Origin: an uncultured Lachnospiraceae bacterium
GTDB lineage: Bacteria; Bacillota; Clostridia; Lachnospirales; Lachnospiraceae
NCBI GenBank assembly: GCA_944383265.1
Contig: CALWOX010000003.1
Coordinates: 1-64,000 of the forward strand
Direction of reading: 5' to 3'
Length of the DNA: 64,000 bases
Both the position numbers and the translations under genes were made by a program. Positions 8,562 through 16,678 of this stretch are shown piece by piece. Within the stretch, counting starts at the first letter, position 1; every line of letters starts with the position of its first letter. The notes beneath the pieces were generated by a model, which did no database searches, was not told where the DNA came from, and saw only the letters and a program-made list of their open reading frames with translations.

Positions 8562-8598
8562 GGCATGGCAATTTATAGTTTTAAGCCATGTCTTTTTT
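8562..8598 (+). terminator. Terminator after LytTR/PAS gene
   Basis: Plus-strand stem GGCATGGC / GCCATGTC (one G-U) followed by six T. Its 3' arm lies in the last codons of the convergent DUF5131 gene. Confidence 0.7.
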
Positions 8599-9318
8599 AT
8601 TGCCGTAATTTATCCCTGCTCTCCAGGCCTGTTCTATCTGATCCTTGCGCTTTATGTGATATATCCTTCCGTCCTTTTTAAAGAGAGCGCCCGTCTGTTT
8701 AAAATAAAATGGCACATCATATTTGATACACTGCCTTCTCATATCAAGAATCCAATCATAGTCGCAGAGTCTGACCCGGTCTCCCGACTCGCCTCCGCAT
8801 GTAACCGCCTCTATAAGTCCTGTTTTCAGATATTTTTCTGTATTTATCGCTCCCAACATAGGCTCATGTATTATTTCTCTGTGTTTTACAGGTGCATCAA
8901 TAAATACAGGGAGGCGTCTGTCCGCCTCCTCCTGATTTTCACAAGTACATACTATAGTGACGTTTTCATAGCCGTCACCCCAATCTTCAGGTATACATTC
9001 TGTGAATCTTTTTATTCTTTTTGTTATAATGACAAAATGAAGCTCGCTTCTCCACTTTATCATCCTCCATGCCTCTTCTCTCCACTCATCCGCCTCTTCA
9101 ATAAAAAAGTCTGAGGTCATGCAGGTATAGACAGGGCTATTTGCCTCTGTAAGCTTATAACCTCTGTCTCTTGTTCTCTTAAAAGGAAGATTGAAGTCAG
9201 CTGTTTTTTGTACAATGTCGGAAGCCTTTCCGAATTGAGAGTCCCTCCTGTACACATAACAGTTGAGACAGCCTGCACTGTATTTGTGGCAGCCGTGCCA
9301 TGGATTCCATATTCCCAT
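8581..9318 (-). CDS. Phage Gp37/Gp68-type (DUF5131) protein, radical SAM-like
   Basis: 245 residues. The start MGIWNPWHGC and the cysteine set C10-x6-C17-x2-C20 (CHKYSAGCLNC) are characteristic of the Gp37/Gp68 DUF5131 family, which resembles radical SAM proteins with an unusual cluster-binding spacing. Later family blocks are FFIEEADEWREEAW, FVIITKRIKRF, CENQEEADRRLP and VTCGGESG. The ATG lies four bases after the stop of the binding-protein gene, with only a distant GGAG, so translation is probably coupled. It is the last gene of a cystine uptake and C-S lyase operon, an unexpected setting for a family often met in phages. Biochemical function is not established. Confidence 0.8.
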   Translation of the reverse strand: MGIWNPWHGCHKYSAGCLNCYVYRRDSQFGKASDIVQKTADFNLPFKRTRDRGYKLTEANSPVYTCMTSDFFIEEADEWREEAWRMIKWRSELHFVIITKRIKRFTECIPEDWGDGYENVTIVCTCENQEEADRRLPVFIDAPVKHREIIHEPMLGAINTEKYLKTGLIEAVTCGGESGDRVRLCDYDWILDMRRQCIKYDVPFYFKQTGALFKKDGRIYHIKRKDQIEQAWRAGINYGNKKDMA

Positions 9319-9322
9319 AGGA

Positions 9323-10216
9323 TCATTCCGTCTCCCCTGTTATATCCTGTCCGAAGAATTGCTCCGAAAGCTCAGAAAGCTCCCCCGATTCTCTTAACGC
9401 ATCTATAGCTTCATTTACAGCGGCTCTGAGGCTTTCTGTATCTTCTCCCTTTCTCATGGGGATAGCTACCTCCTGAGCATCCTCGGACTTTGCCGCAACC
9501 TTAAAATCAGCCTCGGGATGCTCTCCGAGATAATCATAATAAGTGACCTCATCGTTCAGCGTGGCGTCAACACGTCCTGTTTTAAGCAGCTCAAAAGACT
9601 CATTCAGGGCTCCGACGCCTACTACCTCGGCGCCGTAGCTTTCCGCAAGCACAGCATAGGTTCCTGATATGGTATTTGCCGTCCTTTTCCCCTCAAGATC
9701 ATCGAAGCCTGTTATATCATCATTGTCGCTGTTTACTATTATTACTGTATGATTATAGGCATAGGGCTCCGAAAAATCATATTTTTCAGCCCTTTCTTCC
9801 GTGATATCCACTCCGTTTATAACCAGGTCATAGCGTCCTCCGTCCATTCCCGCAAGAAGGCCGTCCCACTCCCCCTCTACAAAGGTTGCCTCAACGCCCA
9901 TATGTTCGGCTATCTTCCGCGCAAGCTCGACGTCAAAGCCTGTGAGTCTGTCCTCCTCATCATGATAGGTCCATGGAGACCATGTTCCCTCGGTTGCAAC
10001 TATAAGCTCTCCCCTGTCCATTATTCTTTGGAGAGCATCTCCCTCAGACTGTGCATCATCACCCGCCTCGGCCTGATTTTCAGCATTGACACTTTCTCCG
10101 TTATTTTCCGCTGCGGCCTGATCTCCTCCTGAGCATCCCGTCAAGGAAACAGCTCCAAGCAATGCCGCCGCCAAAGCGGCTTTAAGCATTTTCTTTTTTA
10201 TGTTCTTTATTCTCAT
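9323..10216 (-). CDS. tcyA: Amino acid ABC transporter substrate-binding lipoprotein (cystine type)
   Basis: 297 residues with a lipoprotein signal: basic start, hydrophobic core and lipobox SLTGC with Cys near residue 28, then an acidic Asn/Glu/Ala linker. The mature part is an SBP_bac_3 domain (LIVATEGTWSPWTYHDEEDRLTGFDVELARKI), ending in SEQFFGQDIT. The ATEGTYxPFTYHDE-like start is common in cystine receptors (FliY/TcyA type). GAGGATAG precedes the ATG. It lies downstream of the C-S lyase and of the permease and ATPase genes of the same importer. Substrate is inferred from family resemblance and the neighbouring lyase. Confidence 0.82.
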   Translation of the reverse strand: MRIKNIKKKMLKAALAAALLGAVSLTGCSGGDQAAAENNGESVNAENQAEAGDDAQSEGDALQRIMDRGELIVATEGTWSPWTYHDEEDRLTGFDVELARKIAEHMGVEATFVEGEWDGLLAGMDGGRYDLVINGVDITEERAEKYDFSEPYAYNHTVIIVNSDNDDITGFDDLEGKRTANTISGTYAVLAESYGAEVVGVGALNESFELLKTGRVDATLNDEVTYYDYLGEHPEADFKVAAKSEDAQEVAIPMRKGEDTESLRAAVNEAIDALRESGELSELSEQFFGQDITGETE

Positions 10217-10260
10217 GATTCTATCCTCACATTTCCTCTCATTAAAAAGTCTGATCTTAC

Positions 10261-11445
10261 CTAGCCTCTAACAGCCTTTAAATATTCCTGATAGCCGAGG
10301 GCTCCTCTTTTCAGTCTGGAGAGGCCATCCTCAAGAACACTTCTTTGGCAAGCAAGATTGATTCTTATAAATTTTCTTCCGGACTCACCGTACTCGCTCC
10401 CCTCGCAGATATAAAGCCCGGTCTCTCTCCTGAGATACTCGGAAAATACATCGCAATCATCAGTAAGCTCCGAGCAATCCACCCACAAAAGATATGTAGC
10501 TTCACCGTAAACGGGCTTAAGCACAGGGAGCTCCTTTTTTATGAATTCTTCAGAGAATTCTCTGTTTTTTTGAATATATTCCCTAAGGCTGTCAAGCCAG
10601 TCTCCCCCTTCTTTAAAGGCGGCCACTGCTGCAGGCACTGCAAAAGCATTGGGCTCGGCTACCTCGTCCGTATTGATGGCCCTGTACATCTTGTTTCTTA
10701 AGGCCTCCCCGGGAACCATGATCGCAGCTGTCTGAAGCCCCGCCATATTAAAGGCCTTTGTGGGAGCGATACAAGTCACGCTGTTTTCCCTGCAGGCCTC
10801 GGATACCGACGCAAAGGGGATATATTCTTTCCCGGGAGCTGTAATATCGCAGTGTATCTCATCCGAAACTACTATTACATGATGCTTTTTGCAGAGTTCT
10901 CCTATCCTTTCAAGTTTCTCTCTGTCCCATATCTTTCCGACGGGATTATGAGGATTGCAAAGTATCATCATTGTAGTCTGGGGCTCGGCAAGCTTTTTCT
11001 CAAGATCCTCAAAATCTATATCATATCTTCCGTCTTTATATAATAGAGGACTCTCAAGTATCCTTCTGCCGTTATTTATTATAGAATTGAAGAAGATGTT
11101 ATATACAGGAGTCTGTATAACTATGTTCTCAGCGGGAGTAGTAAGCTTTCTCACCGCTGTGGATATGGCAGGAACAACCCCTGTGACAAACATGAGCCAC
11201 TCCTTATCAAATTTGAAGCCGTGTCTTTTCTCCCACCAAGTCGTATATGCCTCATACCATTCGTCAGGAACTATTGAATACCCGAATATCCCATGGGCTA
11301 CGCGTTTACTCAATGCTTCAGTTATTGCGGGGGCTGTCATAAAATCCATATCAGCGACCCACATGGGCAGCTCATTCTCCGCCACATCCCACTTCAGAGA
11401 GCCTGTGCCTCTCCTGTCTGTTATTTTATCGAAATCGTAATTCAA
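10261..11445 (-). CDS. patB: MalY/PatB family aminotransferase, C-S beta-lyase
   Basis: 394-residue PLP enzyme of aminotransferase class I/II, MalY/PatB branch. It begins with YDFDKITDRRGTGSLKWD and has WVADMDF, both typical of cystathionine beta-lyases of this branch. The PLP Lys is in APTKAFNMAGLQ near residue 230, and NPHNPVGKIW and SDEIHCDI provide further cofactor contacts. It should cleave cystathionine or cystine to pyruvate, ammonia and a thiol. The frame starts with TTG at 11445 preceded by AGGAGGGAAC. It lies between the ATPase and binding-protein genes of a cystine-type importer, so imported cystine is the likely substrate. Confidence 0.88.
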   Translation of the reverse strand: MNYDFDKITDRRGTGSLKWDVAENELPMWVADMDFMTAPAITEALSKRVAHGIFGYSIVPDEWYEAYTTWWEKRHGFKFDKEWLMFVTGVVPAISTAVRKLTTPAENIVIQTPVYNIFFNSIINNGRRILESPLLYKDGRYDIDFEDLEKKLAEPQTTMMILCNPHNPVGKIWDREKLERIGELCKKHHVIVVSDEIHCDITAPGKEYIPFASVSEACRENSVTCIAPTKAFNMAGLQTAAIMVPGEALRNKMYRAINTDEVAEPNAFAVPAAVAAFKEGGDWLDSLREYIQKNREFSEEFIKKELPVLKPVYGEATYLLWVDCSELTDDCDVFSEYLRRETGLYICEGSEYGESGRKFIRINLACQRSVLEDGLSRLKRGALGYQEYLKAVRG

Positions 11446-11465
11446 TCCCGTTCCCTCCTATGAAA

Positions 11466-12200
11466 TTAAAAATCTGTCATTCTCAAAAATTCTCTTGTTC
11501 TCTCTTCCTTAGGAGACTCAAATATATCCCTTGAGCTTCCGGATTCCACAACCACACCGTTTTCCATAAATATCACCTTATTGGAGACATTTTTTGCAAA
11601 CTCCATCTCATGAGTCACAACTATCATAGTCATACCCTCATCCGCAAGGCTCTTCATCACAGCCAATACCTCTCCTGTAAGCTCCGGATCAAGGGCGGAG
11701 GTGGGCTCGTCAAAATATATTATCTCAGGCTCCGAGGCCATGGCCCTCGCTATGGCAACTCGCTGCTGCTGACCTCCCGAAAGCTGACTCGGATAGTAAT
11801 CGCATCTGTCGGACATGCCAACCTTTAAAAGCGCCTGTCTTCCTATCCTTTCCGCCTCGGCCTTAGGTATCTTTCTCGCGATCATCAGCCCCTCTGTCAC
11901 GTTTTGAAGAGCTGTCTTGTTTGCAAAAAGATTATAATTTTGGAATACGAAGCCTGTCTTTTTCCTGAGCTCTCCTATTTCCTTTTTGCTGACATTGGCG
12001 AAGCTGTACTCCTTGCCATCAAAAACCATGCTTCCGGAGTCCGCCTCCTCCAAAAAATTCATACATCTCAAAAGTGTGGTCTTTCCGGAACCGCTGGGGC
12101 CAAGGACAGCTATCACATCTCCCTTATCCACATTTATATCTATACCCTTGAGGACCTCTGTGCCCTCAAAGGATTTGCAAAGTCCTTTTACACTCAGCAT
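11466..12200 (-). CDS. tcyC: Polar amino acid (cystine type) ABC transporter ATPase
   Basis: 244 residues, GlnQ/TcyC type. Walker A is GPSGSGKTT, the signature is [16 protein letters not shown], Walker B is [13 protein letters not shown], and the switch His is in VVTHEMEFA. It starts four bases after the permease stop, with AGGTAGAG inside the permease 3' end, so translation is coupled. Partner of the permease at 12205-12879 and the binding protein at 9323-10216. Confidence 0.92.
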   Translation of the reverse strand: MLSVKGLCKSFEGTEVLKGIDINVDKGDVIAVLGPSGSGKTTLLRCMNFLEEADSGSMVFDGKEYSFANVSKKEIGELRKKTGFVFQNYNLFANKTALQNVTEGLMIARKIPKAEAERIGRQALLKVGMSDRCDYYPSQLSGGQQQRVAIARAMASEPEIIYFDEPTSALDPELTGEVLAVMKSLADEGMTMIVVTHEMEFAKNVSNKVIFMENGVVVESGSSRDIFESPKEERTREFLRMTDF

Positions 12201-12204
12201 ATCT

Positions 12205-12879
12205 CTACCTGACCTTCCTTCCGTAATAGCCGAGCCTCTTTTCTCCCACGCTCTGCAGCTTTGTAAGCACGGTGCAGAATATAAGATAAATAAGGCCTAC
12301 CTCTATGTAAAGGATCAGCGGCTCATAGGTCCTTGCAACTATCCTCTGAGTCGTCATAAACATCTCCGTCACAGTTATATTTGCGGCAAGGGAGGTATCC
12401 TTTACCATGGCTATAAGAGAATTGGACAAAGTGGGAAAGGCAGTCCTTAAGGCTTGGGGAAGTATTATCCTTCTTACAGTCTGCAGCCAGCTCATGCCCA
12501 CGCAAAGTCCCGCCTCCATCTGTCCCTTCGGAACGGATTCGAGGGCCGCCCTTATAGTCTCAGCACAGTATGCGCCTTCATTTATTGAGAATACAAGTAC
12601 AGCAGCAGGGAGCGGATCTATGAGTATACCCACATTCGGCAATCCGTAAAACACAACAAAAAGCTGTACCAAAAGAGGAGTTCCCCTTATTACCCATATG
12701 TAAAATCTTGCGATCTGCTTTAATATCCTTATGTCCGCAAACTGCACGAGGGCGGTCACTGTAGCGATTATCAGAGCAAAAATAAATGAGACTGCCGTAA
12801 GCGGTATGGTAACAGTCAGCCCCGGAAGCAGTATATTCGGGAAGGATTCCATAAAAATTTCCAAAATGCGATTTTCCAT
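12205..12879 (-). CDS. tcyB: Polar amino acid (cystine type) ABC transporter permease
   Basis: 224 residues of the His/Glu/Gln/Arg permease family: about five membrane segments, the block [17 protein letters not shown] near the middle, and the ATPase-coupling EAA region with [22 protein letters not shown]. An in-frame GTG at 12897 extends the frame by six codons but lacks a ribosome binding site, while the ATG at 12879 has GGAG 12 bases upstream. First gene of the cystine-type operon, with a promoter at 12946-12974. Confidence 0.88.
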   Translation of the reverse strand: MENRILEIFMESFPNILLPGLTVTIPLTAVSFIFALIIATVTALVQFADIRILKQIARFYIWVIRGTPLLVQLFVVFYGLPNVGILIDPLPAAVLVFSINEGAYCAETIRAALESVPKGQMEAGLCVGMSWLQTVRRIILPQALRTAFPTLSNSLIAMVKDTSLAANITVTEMFMTTQRIVARTYEPLILYIEVGLIYLIFCTVLTKLQSVGEKRLGYYGRKVR

Positions 12880-12945
12880 AATTATCTGTATCTCCACTAA
12901 GCAGGCACAGACTTATGTATTTCTGCCCTGCTTCTTTCGTTCTTT

Positions 12946-12974
12946 AGTATAATTCCGGTAATTTGAAATATCAA
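12946..12974 (-). promoter_or_regulatory. Promoter and possible operator of the cystine uptake operon
   Basis: Minus-strand TTGATA, 17-base spacer, TATACT. The -35 is embedded in an inverted repeat TTTGA-N4-TCAAA, a possible repressor site. The leader at 12901-12931 can also form a stem GCAGG/CCTGC. No T-box or S-box consensus is present. Confidence 0.65.
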
Positions 12975-13055
12975 ATACTTATTATTAATAGCATGTTATA
13001 GATAAAACTTATGTTTTTTGTAATGCTGCATTTATATTTTCAACTGAAACTGTTA

Positions 13056-14249
13056 TCATTTGCTCAAGGCCGATATCCTTTCAAGCCTTTCATGGACAAC
13101 TGTCATGATGATCAATACTGCAAGGAGATAAACAGGTAAAAAAGCCTCTCCTGTTATTCCCGAAAGGATGCCGAAAAGCGGAGGCATGATAAAGGTCCCT
13201 CCATATGCCGCAGCCATCTGAGCTCCGATCACAGCCTGAGACCTGCCTGCTCCAAAATGATGAGGTGTGGAATGTATGGCAGAGGGATATATCGGAGCAC
13301 AGCCAAGGCCGATTACTATAAGCCCCATGAGTGAAGATGCCTCTCCAAAAGGAAGAAGCAAAAGGATTATTCCGAAGGTCACCGTTAAAAGTCCTATTCT
13401 GATCAGCATCTTATCATTGAGCTTTACCGTAAGAAATCCGCTCAGGGCCCTTCCTGCAGTTATTCCAATAAAAAACAGGGACGCAAAGCCTGCCGCCGTG
13501 TCTGTTTTCATTCCCAAATGCATTGCAAGGTAGCTGCTTGCCCAAAGTCCTGTGGTCTGCTCCAAAGCCGAATAGAAAAAGAATGTTCCCATTGCCTCTT
13601 TTGCTCCGGGTATCCTCAGTACCTTTAAAAGACTGAGGTTTTCACTGCAGTCTTCTCCCGGGGACCTGCCTTCTTCTATGCTTCCTATTATCCGTCGGTC
13701 CTTCTCCGCTCTCCAGAGGGGAAGACTTATGAATAAAACAGCGGTAAGGGCAAATTGGAGGATAGAAATAATTCTGTAGCCCATAGTCCATGGTTGCCCG
13801 CCTGCGAGAGCCGCACTCATAATATAAGGGCCCATGGTAGCTCCTATTCCCCACATACAATGAAGCCAGCTCATATGCCTGCTTTCATAGTGGAGCGCCA
13901 CATAATTATTTAGGGATGCATCCACGCAGCCCGCTCCCAGCCCGTAAAGTATCGCCCAAAGACACAGCTCCATATATGTATTGCTCAGAGAAAAGCCCAT
14001 GAGAGCCGCCGCTGTCATAAGGACGCTTACAGCCACAACTTTGCCTGTCCCCATTATTTTAGTCATCCTGTCACATTGAAGGCTTGATATGACTGTACAT
14101 GCGGAAATTATCATAGATATCCCTCCCGCATAAGATACAGGCACCGAAAGGTCTGTGTGCATTTCAGGCCATGCGGAGCCCAAAAGCGAATCGGGAAGGC
14201 CAAGGCTTATAAATGATATGTATATTATCGGAAGTAAAAGCTGAAACAT
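13056..14249 (-). CDS. MFS transporter (fucose permease-like)
   Basis: 397 residues with about twelve hydrophobic segments, a major facilitator. The start ISFISLGLPDSLLGSAWP and the later WASSYLAMHLGM and LFFIGITAGRALSGFL match the branch that includes FucP-like and YfkF-like permeases. The loop after TM6 is short and charged (residues 190-210). ATG preceded by AGGAG. Monocistronic, with promoter at 14283-14311. No metabolic gene nearby hints at the substrate; it could be a sugar importer or an efflux pump. Confidence 0.8.
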   Translation of the reverse strand: MFQLLLPIIYISFISLGLPDSLLGSAWPEMHTDLSVPVSYAGGISMIISACTVISSLQCDRMTKIMGTGKVVAVSVLMTAAALMGFSLSNTYMELCLWAILYGLGAGCVDASLNNYVALHYESRHMSWLHCMWGIGATMGPYIMSAALAGGQPWTMGYRIISILQFALTAVLFISLPLWRAEKDRRIIGSIEEGRSPGEDCSENLSLLKVLRIPGAKEAMGTFFFYSALEQTTGLWASSYLAMHLGMKTDTAAGFASLFFIGITAGRALSGFLTVKLNDKMLIRIGLLTVTFGIILLLLPFGEASSLMGLIVIGLGCAPIYPSAIHSTPHHFGAGRSQAVIGAQMAAAYGGTFIMPPLFGILSGITGEAFLPVYLLAVLIIMTVVHERLERISALSK

Positions 14250-14282
14250 TTATTTTCTCCTGAAAATATTTTAGCGTTCATA

Positions 14283-14311
14283 ATTATATACTCGGTCTAA
14301 GCTTATTACAA
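14283..14311 (-). promoter_or_regulatory. Promoter of MFS gene
   Basis: Minus-strand TTGTAA, 17-base spacer, TATAAT, about 35 bases upstream of the MFS start. Confidence 0.65.
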
Positions 14312-14337
14312 CCTGAAATCCTCCGAGGAGTTGACAC

Positions 14338-14393
14338 AAAAAGCGTATCGATCGCTGTTCGGATGATAAATTCCCTTTGCAGCTATGATACGC
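14338..14393 (-). terminator. Terminator of the flavin reductase gene
   Basis: Minus-strand imperfect stem GCGTATCATAGCTG with CAGCGATCGATACGC, followed by TTTTTG. It lies just after the flavoredoxin stop codon and upstream of the MFS promoter. Confidence 0.7.
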
Positions 14394-14420
14394 CTTCGGT
14401 TTATCATTTATTGATTTTTT

Positions 14421-14993
14421 TTATTTTTTCATGTATTCTACGCCGCTCTTCCAAGCAGTTCCGACCTGCTCGCCCATAGCGTAGTATCCGTTTCTCATCT
14501 GGTCAAAAGTAAAGGCATTAAGCTTTCCCGCATCGATCTTTCCCTTCTCATCAAGGACCTTTTCATCAGCTCTTACATTAAGGATCTTTCCGAGCACTCT
14601 GAGTCCGTAGGGCTGATTCTGCATCTCAACTACCTCGCACTCAAGTGTAAGGGGATATTCCTCTATTATGGGAGCATCGACCTTATCGCTCTTTACAGCG
14701 TGAAGACCGCTGCGCTCAAACTTGTCATCCATCTTGTTTGATGATGCGATGCCAAAGAAATCAGACTCCTTTATCGTATCGATTCCGGGAACCGCCAAAG
14801 TAAACGCCTTTCTTGACTCAAGGTTTGCCACTGTCTTATGCTCGGCCTCAAGATTAAGCGCTACCATATCCTCGGCACATATCCCTCCCCAGGCCATCAT
14901 CATTACGTCCACTGTATCGTCCTCATTGTAGGTGCCTATCATATATGTAGGCATAGGGTAAAGGTAGGGCTTTGCTCCAAAATCTTTTGTCAT
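14421..14993 (-). CDS. Flavin reductase / flavoredoxin family protein
   Basis: 190 residues with the FMN-binding split-barrel pattern of flavoredoxins: YPMPTYMIGTYNEDDTVDVMMMAWGG, LNLEAEHKTVANLESRKAFTLAVP and ESDFFGIASSNKMDDKFERSGL. Likely binds FMN and passes electrons to a partner oxidoreductase in the cytoplasm. A longer frame begins at 15083, but the ATG at 14993 has AAAGGAGAAG upstream and fits the family start. Divergent from an HxlR regulator, with an operator-like inverted repeat between the two, so redox or electrophile control is likely. Confidence 0.85.
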   Translation of the reverse strand: MTKDFGAKPYLYPMPTYMIGTYNEDDTVDVMMMAWGGICAEDMVALNLEAEHKTVANLESRKAFTLAVPGIDTIKESDFFGIASSNKMDDKFERSGLHAVKSDKVDAPIIEEYPLTLECEVVEMQNQPYGLRVLGKILNVRADEKVLDEKGKIDAGKLNAFTFDQMRNGYYAMGEQVGTAWKSGVEYMKK

Positions 14994-15071
14994 AATTCTT
15001 CTCCTTTCAGTCTTCTGATTGACTTCTTTTATTTCTGATATTACAATCATATCAAGAATTGAGCTCAAAAC

Positions 15072-15118
15072 AAGTACGCACATAAAAGTGCGATACTTAC
15101 AATGATTTCAAATACTTA
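15072..15118. promoter_or_regulatory. HxlR-type operator region between flavoredoxin and regulator genes
   Basis: Inverted repeat AAGTACGCAC-N6-GTGCGATACTT at 15072-15098 (one bulged A), followed by CAAATACTTA at 15109-15118. AAGTA/TACTT half sites resemble those of YodB-like HxlR proteins. It lies between the divergent starts at 14993 and 15137. CAAATACTTA recurs upstream of the decarboxylase-like gene at 16336-16345. Confidence 0.6.
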
Positions 15119-15136
15119 CCTTAAGGAGAGTGCAAA

Positions 15137-15469
15137 ATGGGCAACAGATGCATAGCCGGCGAAAGCCTCGGTACAACAGGCTTCAGCTACACCTTGTCGT
15201 TAATAAACGGAAAATACAAGATGACTATCCTCTATACTCTTATGGAGTTCAAAGTCGTCAGATTTAATGAAATAAAAAGATATATAGGGGATATTTCCTA
15301 TAAGACATTAAGCTCCGCCCTTAAGGAGCTTGAGAAAGATCAGCTGGTCCACAGGGAGGAATATCCTCAGATTCCTCCCAAGGTGGAATACAGCCTTACA
15401 GAAAGGGGAAAGTCTCTCATTCCCATCCTTGACGGTATGTGTGAATGGGGAGACAAAAACAGGCTCTGA
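15137..15469 (+). CDS. HxlR family transcriptional regulator
   Basis: 110-residue winged-helix protein of the HxlR family (INGKYKMTILYTLMEFKVVRFNEIKRYI, ISYKTLSSALKELEKDQLVHREEY, PPKVEYSLTERGKSLIPIL). A single N-terminal cysteine at residue 5 sits where YodB of Bacillus has its redox-sensing Cys6, so quinone, diamide or disulfide sensing is plausible. ATG preceded by AAGGAGAG. It probably represses itself and the divergent flavoredoxin gene, and perhaps the decarboxylase-like gene downstream. No clear terminator follows. Confidence 0.88.
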   Translation: MGNRCIAGESLGTTGFSYTLSLINGKYKMTILYTLMEFKVVRFNEIKRYIGDISYKTLSSALKELEKDQLVHREEYPQIPPKVEYSLTERGKSLIPILDGMCEWGDKNRL

Positions 15470-15514
15470 TTTTTAAGTTTCTTTAAATTCTGCTTCTTTT
15501 TAGTTTTTTTAACT

Positions 15515-16216
15515 CTACTGCTCCGAAGCCTTATTGATACAGCTTATGGCGTTAAGGCTTCGGGGATATCCTATATAGGGCAGGCACTGCTCAACTACTC
15601 TGATAAGAAGATCCTTATCATTTCCTATATTCATATTTCCCTTTGCATGGGCTGTAAGCTGAGGCTCACAGCCTCCCTGGGCCATAAGGAAGCAAAGCGT
15701 TATCATCTCTCTGTCTTTAAGGTCAAGACCTTTTCTCGTGTAGAAATCTCCAAAGCAGTTGTCGGCAAGCCACTTATTTACAGGGCCCTGCTTCCATGCC
15801 TCAAGCATATGCTCTCCGAATATCTCGGCCTGGGTCTCCGATCCTCTTTTAAGCCTGTCAGCCTTATTTGTTGTAGCCTGAGAGGGAAGCGGAAGCTCTA
15901 TATTTTCCTCCTCCATCACCTCATTTACAGCATACAAAAACGGAAGGACTCTTCCCATTCCCAGATAATCCACCGCCTGATATACTATCTCCTTTGCGGC
16001 TACAGGCGAAAATCCGTCCTTAAGAGCTCCTGCAAGAACGACCTTAAATGCATCCGTGCCTCCGCAGCCTATCAGTGCAGAAAGCACAGCCATATATCGC
16101 TTGTCCTCGGGGAGCTCGCAGCCCGGCTCATTCTTTACCTCATCAAAAGCAAAATCAGCAAATATATCCATAAACTCTTTGTCAGTCTCAAAAAGTCTGT
16201 CATGCTTTTCATTCAT
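15515..16216 (-). CDS. Carboxymuconolactone decarboxylase family protein, two-domain
   Basis: 233 residues containing two alkylhydroperoxidase D-like repeats (KRYMAVLSALIGCGGTDAFKVVLAGALKDG near 45-75; DREMITLCFLMAQGGCEPQLTAHAKGNMNIG near 170-205). The canonical CxxC is not present; only a single Cys occurs in GGCEPQLTAH. The open frame extends to a GTG at 16225, but the ATG at 16216 has GGGAGGTG at good spacing. This family often works with flavin reductases and thiol redox regulators; a shared CAAATACTTA element upstream suggests HxlR control. Actual reaction unknown. Confidence 0.82.
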   Translation of the reverse strand: MNEKHDRLFETDKEFMDIFADFAFDEVKNEPGCELPEDKRYMAVLSALIGCGGTDAFKVVLAGALKDGFSPVAAKEIVYQAVDYLGMGRVLPFLYAVNEVMEEENIELPLPSQATTNKADRLKRGSETQAEIFGEHMLEAWKQGPVNKWLADNCFGDFYTRKGLDLKDREMITLCFLMAQGGCEPQLTAHAKGNMNIGNDKDLLIRVVEQCLPYIGYPRSLNAISCINKASEQ

Positions 16217-16335
16217 TTCAAACACCTCCCTGGCCCTGTTATGAATCTTCTTTTCATTGCCCTTATCAGTAAAATAAGATTTTATCTTTAAAAAAATTTT
16301 CCATACAATATATTAGTACGGTTTTAAAGCGTTTA

Positions 16336-16351
16336 CAAATACTTAGTATGC
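16336..16351. promoter_or_regulatory. Putative HxlR site upstream of decarboxylase-like gene
   Basis: CAAATACTTA followed by GTATGC, containing the small palindrome ATACTTAGTAT. The first ten bases are identical to the element at 15109-15118 beside the HxlR gene. It lies about 120 bases upstream of the start at 16216, above a candidate promoter TTGTAT-N18-TAAAAT. Confidence 0.5.
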
Positions 16352-16375
16352 ATTATGATCCATGCATAAAAGCTA

Positions 16376-16534
16376 TCATTCACTCCAAAGCTCATTTATA
16401 AGCGTAAAGCCTAATATCAATGCTCCTCCAAGAGCCTGCATAAGACTCATACTCTCTCCCAAGACAAATATTTGTATGTCTGATATGTCTGTATACCTGT
16501 GCATATAAACTGTGGTTATAAGTAAGATATAATA
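16376..16534 (-). pseudogene. EamA/DMT transporter remnant (C-terminal end)
   Basis: An open fragment of 52 codons on the minus strand, without start or ribosome binding site, ends in VLGESMSLMQALGGALILGF then TLINELWSE and a stop. This is the typical last transmembrane hairpin of an EamA drug/metabolite transporter (LGE-LSLxQxLGAxLIL). The rest of the gene is absent: an in-frame TAA lies just upstream. It occupies most of the otherwise empty 460-base interval between the decarboxylase-like gene and the mscL terminator. Confidence 0.65.
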
Positions 16535-16583
16535 TTAAGGAATATACAGAACATCCATACCTGTAGCGTGTAGGATCATATAC

Positions 16584-16626
16584 AAAAGTACCCCTCCCGA
16601 AGCATACCTGCCTCCGAAAAGGGTAC
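16584..16626 (-). terminator. Terminator of mscL
   Basis: Minus-strand stem GTACCC/GGGTAC with an inner stem CGGAGGCA/TGCTTCGG, then TTTT. Located about 50 bases after the mscL stop. Confidence 0.7.
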
Positions 16627-16678
16627 CTGTTGTTAAATTAAATAATTATATATAACTCTGTAATATCAATTACGCGAC

